Below, piece by piece: positions 22,129 through 24,207 of a DNA stretch of 24,207 nt. Position numbers and translations under genes: made by a program. Source of the DNA: Bacteroidales bacterium (lineage in GTDB: Bacteria; Bacteroidota; Bacteroidia; Bacteroidales; UBA3824); assembly GCA_017645985.1 (NCBI GenBank), contig JAGCNK010000117.1, positions 1-24,207 of the forward strand, written 5' to 3'. Every line of letters begins with the position of its first letter. Position 1 is the first letter of the stretch. Under the pieces are notes generated by a model. The model was not told the origin of the DNA, searched no databases, and saw nothing but the letters and a program-made list of their open reading frames with translations.

Positions 22129-23115
22129 TTGGAACAGATACTTATTCAATACGCCCCCGACGGCAAGTCAACCGCTGAGAAACTTTTGCAGATTCTTAAG
22201 CAGAACAACTTTGGCGTTACCACGGGAGCGTCTGCACTATCCGACGGCGATATACCCGAACTGGTGATTGCCGTCTTCTCGCCTAAGGCCGACACTAACT
22301 CCGCTTTTATGAGCGCGTTGGATTACTGTCAGGAAAAAGACATCAACGTGGTGCCTTTTGTAACTTGCAAGATGGACACCTCGGCCACACAGCAGTATTT
22401 TCTCAACGACCATGTGTGGATCGACAATTTTGAAACGGTGTTTTCATCCGCGTCTGCCGACCATCTCGACCTTCTTACCAAAAACTATGGCGACCTTGCC
22501 GACCGCAAGCGTCTCAAAAAGGAGAAAGAGAGCAAAAAGCAGCGCCGCAGCGTGTCGGCGGCTAAGTCTTCAGCCAAATCAGCTCCAAAGGGCGATGGCA
22601 GCAAGGAGACTCTCTACAAAAATATATGCTATATGCTTGGAGCCGTGGTAGTTATTTTGCTGGCTATCTTGATGTTCCGTCCAAATGCTAGTGACCCAGG
22701 AGCTTCAAATAAGAGCCTCAACACTGTAGACCTCAATTCAAACATCCGTACATCCGAAAATCCCCTCATAGGCACTTGGCGTATGGAAAGCTATGCCGAC
22801 AACCAGTTCCGTGCCAATTTGCAGGATAGTATCGACCACCAGGCTGCTGTCGACCAGCTTATCAGCGTGGCGTCGTTGGTTTTCACCGCCGACCGCAAGT
22901 TTGTGCGCACAGGTTTTACCCCAAATCCCGAGCGTGGATATTGGGAGTACGATCCTTCGAGCCATTATCTTAAGATGCAGCCCGAGGGCGACACCAAGTT
23001 CGACCAGGTGCAGCTGCAGGAACTCAACGATCAAAAGATGATTATCGTGGTTTCCGAAAAGGTTGACAATCTGGATATTATTACAAAAATTACATTTAGA
23101 AAGGTTTCTAACTAA
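22129..23115 (+). CDS. TIR-like domain / single transmembrane helix / periplasmic lipocalin-like domain fusion
   Basis: A 328-residue protein using a TTG start, placed 2 nt after the preceding stop; no ATG lies near the first core strand. Residues about 1-105 look like a TIR-type fold: ILIQYAPDGKSTAEKLLQIL, a BB-loop-like GASALSDGD, ELVIAVFSPKAD, SALDYCQEKDINVVPFVT. The helix where active TIR NADases carry Glu reads SALDY, so a catalytic Glu is not evident and a signalling or binding role is more likely. Residues about 125-160 are highly basic and Ser/Lys-rich, residues 165-183 form one TM helix (GAVVVILLAILMF), and residues about 210-328 repeat the lipocalin-like module (LIGTWRM, LVFTADRKFV, GYWEYD, TKITFRKV). 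The charge pattern puts the TIR-like part in the cytoplasm and the lipocalin-like part in the periplasm. The TIR assignment is inference from pattern. Confidence 0.55.
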   Translation: MEQILIQYAPDGKSTAEKLLQILKQNNFGVTTGASALSDGDIPELVIAVFSPKADTNSAFMSALDYCQEKDINVVPFVTCKMDTSATQQYFLNDHVWIDNFETVFSSASADHLDLLTKNYGDLADRKRLKKEKESKKQRRSVSAAKSSAKSAPKGDGSKETLYKNICYMLGAVVVILLAILMFRPNASDPGASNKSLNTVDLNSNIRTSENPLIGTWRMESYADNQFRANLQDSIDHQAAVDQLISVASLVFTADRKFVRTGFTPNPERGYWEYDPSSHYLKMQPEGDTKFDQVQLQELNDQKMIIVVSEKVDNLDIITKITFRKVSN

Positions 23116-23121
23116 TAGAAT

Positions 23122-23685
23122 ATGAAAAAGTTATTGTACGTTGCCGCATTATGTGCCGCTGTTTCGTTCTATGCCTGCAACGATGGTGTGGAGCAGATGC
23201 TTGTGGGAAGGTGGACTCTAGAAAAATCAGAAATCGCCGACCTGGATAGTTTTTGCGAGTATCAGAGCCGCAAGTCGCTTGACGAAATCGACAAAGAGCT
23301 CAAACAGATTGATATGGAACTCGAAACAGCCGACAAAGTTGTTTATGAGAGCCTTGTGGAGCACCGCCGTACTGTGGAGAAACGCAAGGAAATGTTCGCT
23401 CCCGATTCTATCAAAATAGACGTGGAGAACAATATGAAAGAGCTTATCGGCAACTTCTTTTTTGATGTGCGCGGAAACAAGACTTTTTCGCTTTCAAGTC
23501 CAAACGACAGTGTTTCAGGTAATTGGAGTCTGCTCAACGATTCCGTTATCTCCACACTTATAAGCGGACGCCCCTCGGAGGATGTATTGATTATGTCGAT
23601 TTCGGGCAGCAAGTTGGTACTCTCTTCTACTGAGTACGACGACGACGGCTACGAACTCACCACTATTATGAGTTATTCAAAATAA
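23122..23685 (+). CDS. Lipocalin-like lipoprotein with long helical insert, third gene of the TIR cassette
   Basis: A 187-residue lipoprotein with lipobox FYAC (C19). It opens with LVGRWTL (G29-R30-W31) like its two upstream neighbours. It then inserts a strongly charged helical stretch (about 48-92, SLDEIDKELKQIDMELE and LVEHRRTVEKRKEMF) that is likely a coiled coil. The barrel resumes with FFFDVRGNKTFSL, VSGNWSLLNDSVIS, EDVLIMSISGSKLVLSS and YELTTIMSYSK. It starts 6 nt after the TIR-like gene, so the three form one operon. The insert could be an interface for binding the lipocalin-like part of the fusion protein. Molecular role unknown. Confidence 0.65.
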   Translation: MKKLLYVAALCAAVSFYACNDGVEQMLVGRWTLEKSEIADLDSFCEYQSRKSLDEIDKELKQIDMELETADKVVYESLVEHRRTVEKRKEMFAPDSIKIDVENNMKELIGNFFFDVRGNKTFSLSSPNDSVSGNWSLLNDSVISTLISGRPSEDVLIMSISGSKLVLSSTEYDDDGYELTTIMSYSK

Positions 23686-23698
23686 GGATCACATTCAT

Positions 23699-23726
23699 AC
23701 AATCACATACAAACAATCACATTTAA
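23699..23726. repeat. Two tandem 14-bp near-repeats before the 4Fe-4S gene
   Basis: ACAATCACAT at 23699-23708 recurs at 23713-23722; the 14-bp units ACAATCACATACAA and ACAATCACATTTAA differ at two positions, and a further ATCAC follows. It lies in the 64-nt gap between the cassette and the 4Fe-4S gene and could be an operator for that gene or simple slippage. Confidence 0.5.
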
Positions 23727-23749
23727 ATCACTTATTGAAAGGTTATTAT

Positions 23750-24207
23750 ATGCTTAAAAAAATCCGTTTTTGGCTTGCCCTTATATTCTGGGTCAGCATA
23801 ACGATTCTGTTTTTGGACTTCACCGGCGGACTTCACGCATACTTAGGGTGGATGGCCAAACTACAGTTTCTACCCGCCATACTGTCGCTCAATATCGGAG
23901 TGATAGTGTTTGTTCTCGCTCTCACCTTTCTGTTCGGAAGGGTCTATTGCTCAGTTATTTGCCCGATGGGCGTGTTTCAAGATTTTGTCAGCAGGATTGC
24001 AGGCCGTTTTAAGAAACGCCGCTTTTCTTTCAAGGAAAAAAAGCTCTCCGTTCGCTTTTATATTCTTGGAGCGTTTGTGTTGTTTTTGATATTCTTTGCA
24101 CCTGTTGCCGACCTGATTGCGCCTTATAGTGCATACGGACGAATGGTAAACTCGCTCTTTCAGCCTGTGTATCAGTGGTTTCATAATATAGCCGCAAGCA
24201 TAGCCGA
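23750..24207 (+). CDS. Membrane 4Fe-4S protein, NapH/polyferredoxin-like, 3' end outside window
   Basis: The ATG at 23750 opens a frame that runs off the end of the window (152 codons visible). The protein starts with a basic tip and a TM helix (FWLALIFWVSITILFLDF), then a second TM helix (LPAILSLNIGVIVFVLALTFLFG) ending in VYCSVICPMGVFQD, the CxxxCP motif (C67, C71, P72) typical of NapH/NosR/YccM-type membrane iron-sulfur proteins, then a Lys/Arg-rich loop and a third TM helix (FYILGAFVLFLIFFAP). In the family the ferredoxin-type CxxCxxCxxxCP clusters lie further downstream, beyond the window. Such proteins pass electrons between the quinone pool and periplasmic or membrane partners. A 64-nt gap separates it from the lipocalin-like operon. 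Confidence 0.8.
   Translation, partial: MLKKIRFWLALIFWVSITILFLDFTGGLHAYLGWMAKLQFLPAILSLNIGVIVFVLALTFLFGRVYCSVICPMGVFQDFVSRIAGRFKKRRFSFKEKKLSVRFYILGAFVLFLIFFAPVADLIAPYSAYGRMVNSLFQPVYQWFHNIAASIA

Noticed and set aside
22129..22470. Active TIR NADase as a call for the N-terminal domain
   Set aside because: The helix that should carry the catalytic Glu reads SALDY, so I describe it only as TIR-like and probably non-catalytic.

Overview
The window looks like part of a Bacteroidales (Bacteroidota) chromosome. Many promoters fit the Bacteroidota pattern (TTG or TTTG, about 19-20 nt, then TAnnTTTG). Most start codons lack a Shine-Dalgarno (SD) site and follow A/T-rich leaders. Lipoproteins and DUF3857, DUF3108, DUF4159 and GLPGLI-like envelope proteins are abundant. 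I saw no tRNA, rRNA, CRISPR array, transposase or prophage gene. Genus cannot be fixed from the sequence alone.

Layout. 1-5613 is rich in cofactor genes: the 3' half of folC (folate), nadC (NAD), panB (pantothenate/CoA) followed by two FKBP-type lipoproteins, then a convergent bioB-like (biotin) and Nudix pair. Between nadC and panB lie a strong terminator and an orphan promoter-hairpin-mini-ORF unit. 5773-10797 holds a Sel1-repeat protein, purB with a DUF4159 gene, a small CHAT/caspase-like protein on the minus strand, and an ABC-F ATPase with a degenerate second half, closed by a terminator. 10914-15994 holds a DUF3857 protein with an inactivated transglutaminase-like core, a canonical ornithine carbamoyltransferase, a CorA-type Mg2+ channel with an unusual leader, and surE. 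16003-18277 holds three envelope proteins of unclear function. 18402-21614 is a hybrid histidine kinase followed 3 nt later by a Na/Pi cotransporter with a PhoU-like tail. 21719-23685 is a compact three-gene cassette: lipocalin-like lipoprotein, a TIR-like/transmembrane/lipocalin-like fusion, and a second lipocalin-like lipoprotein. The window ends inside a membrane 4Fe-4S (NapH-like) gene.

Two items stand out. First, the 21719-23685 cassette looks like an envelope-to-cytoplasm sensor in which a periplasmic lipocalin-like module is joined through one membrane helix to a TIR-like domain. Second, the corA leader carries a 17-codon ORF starting MDEDP and two mutually exclusive pairings of one CCTCC element, one of which hides the corA SD. 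This suggests an MgtL/CorL-like Mg2+ sensing leader in a Bacteroidota genome. Both are inferences from sequence pattern.
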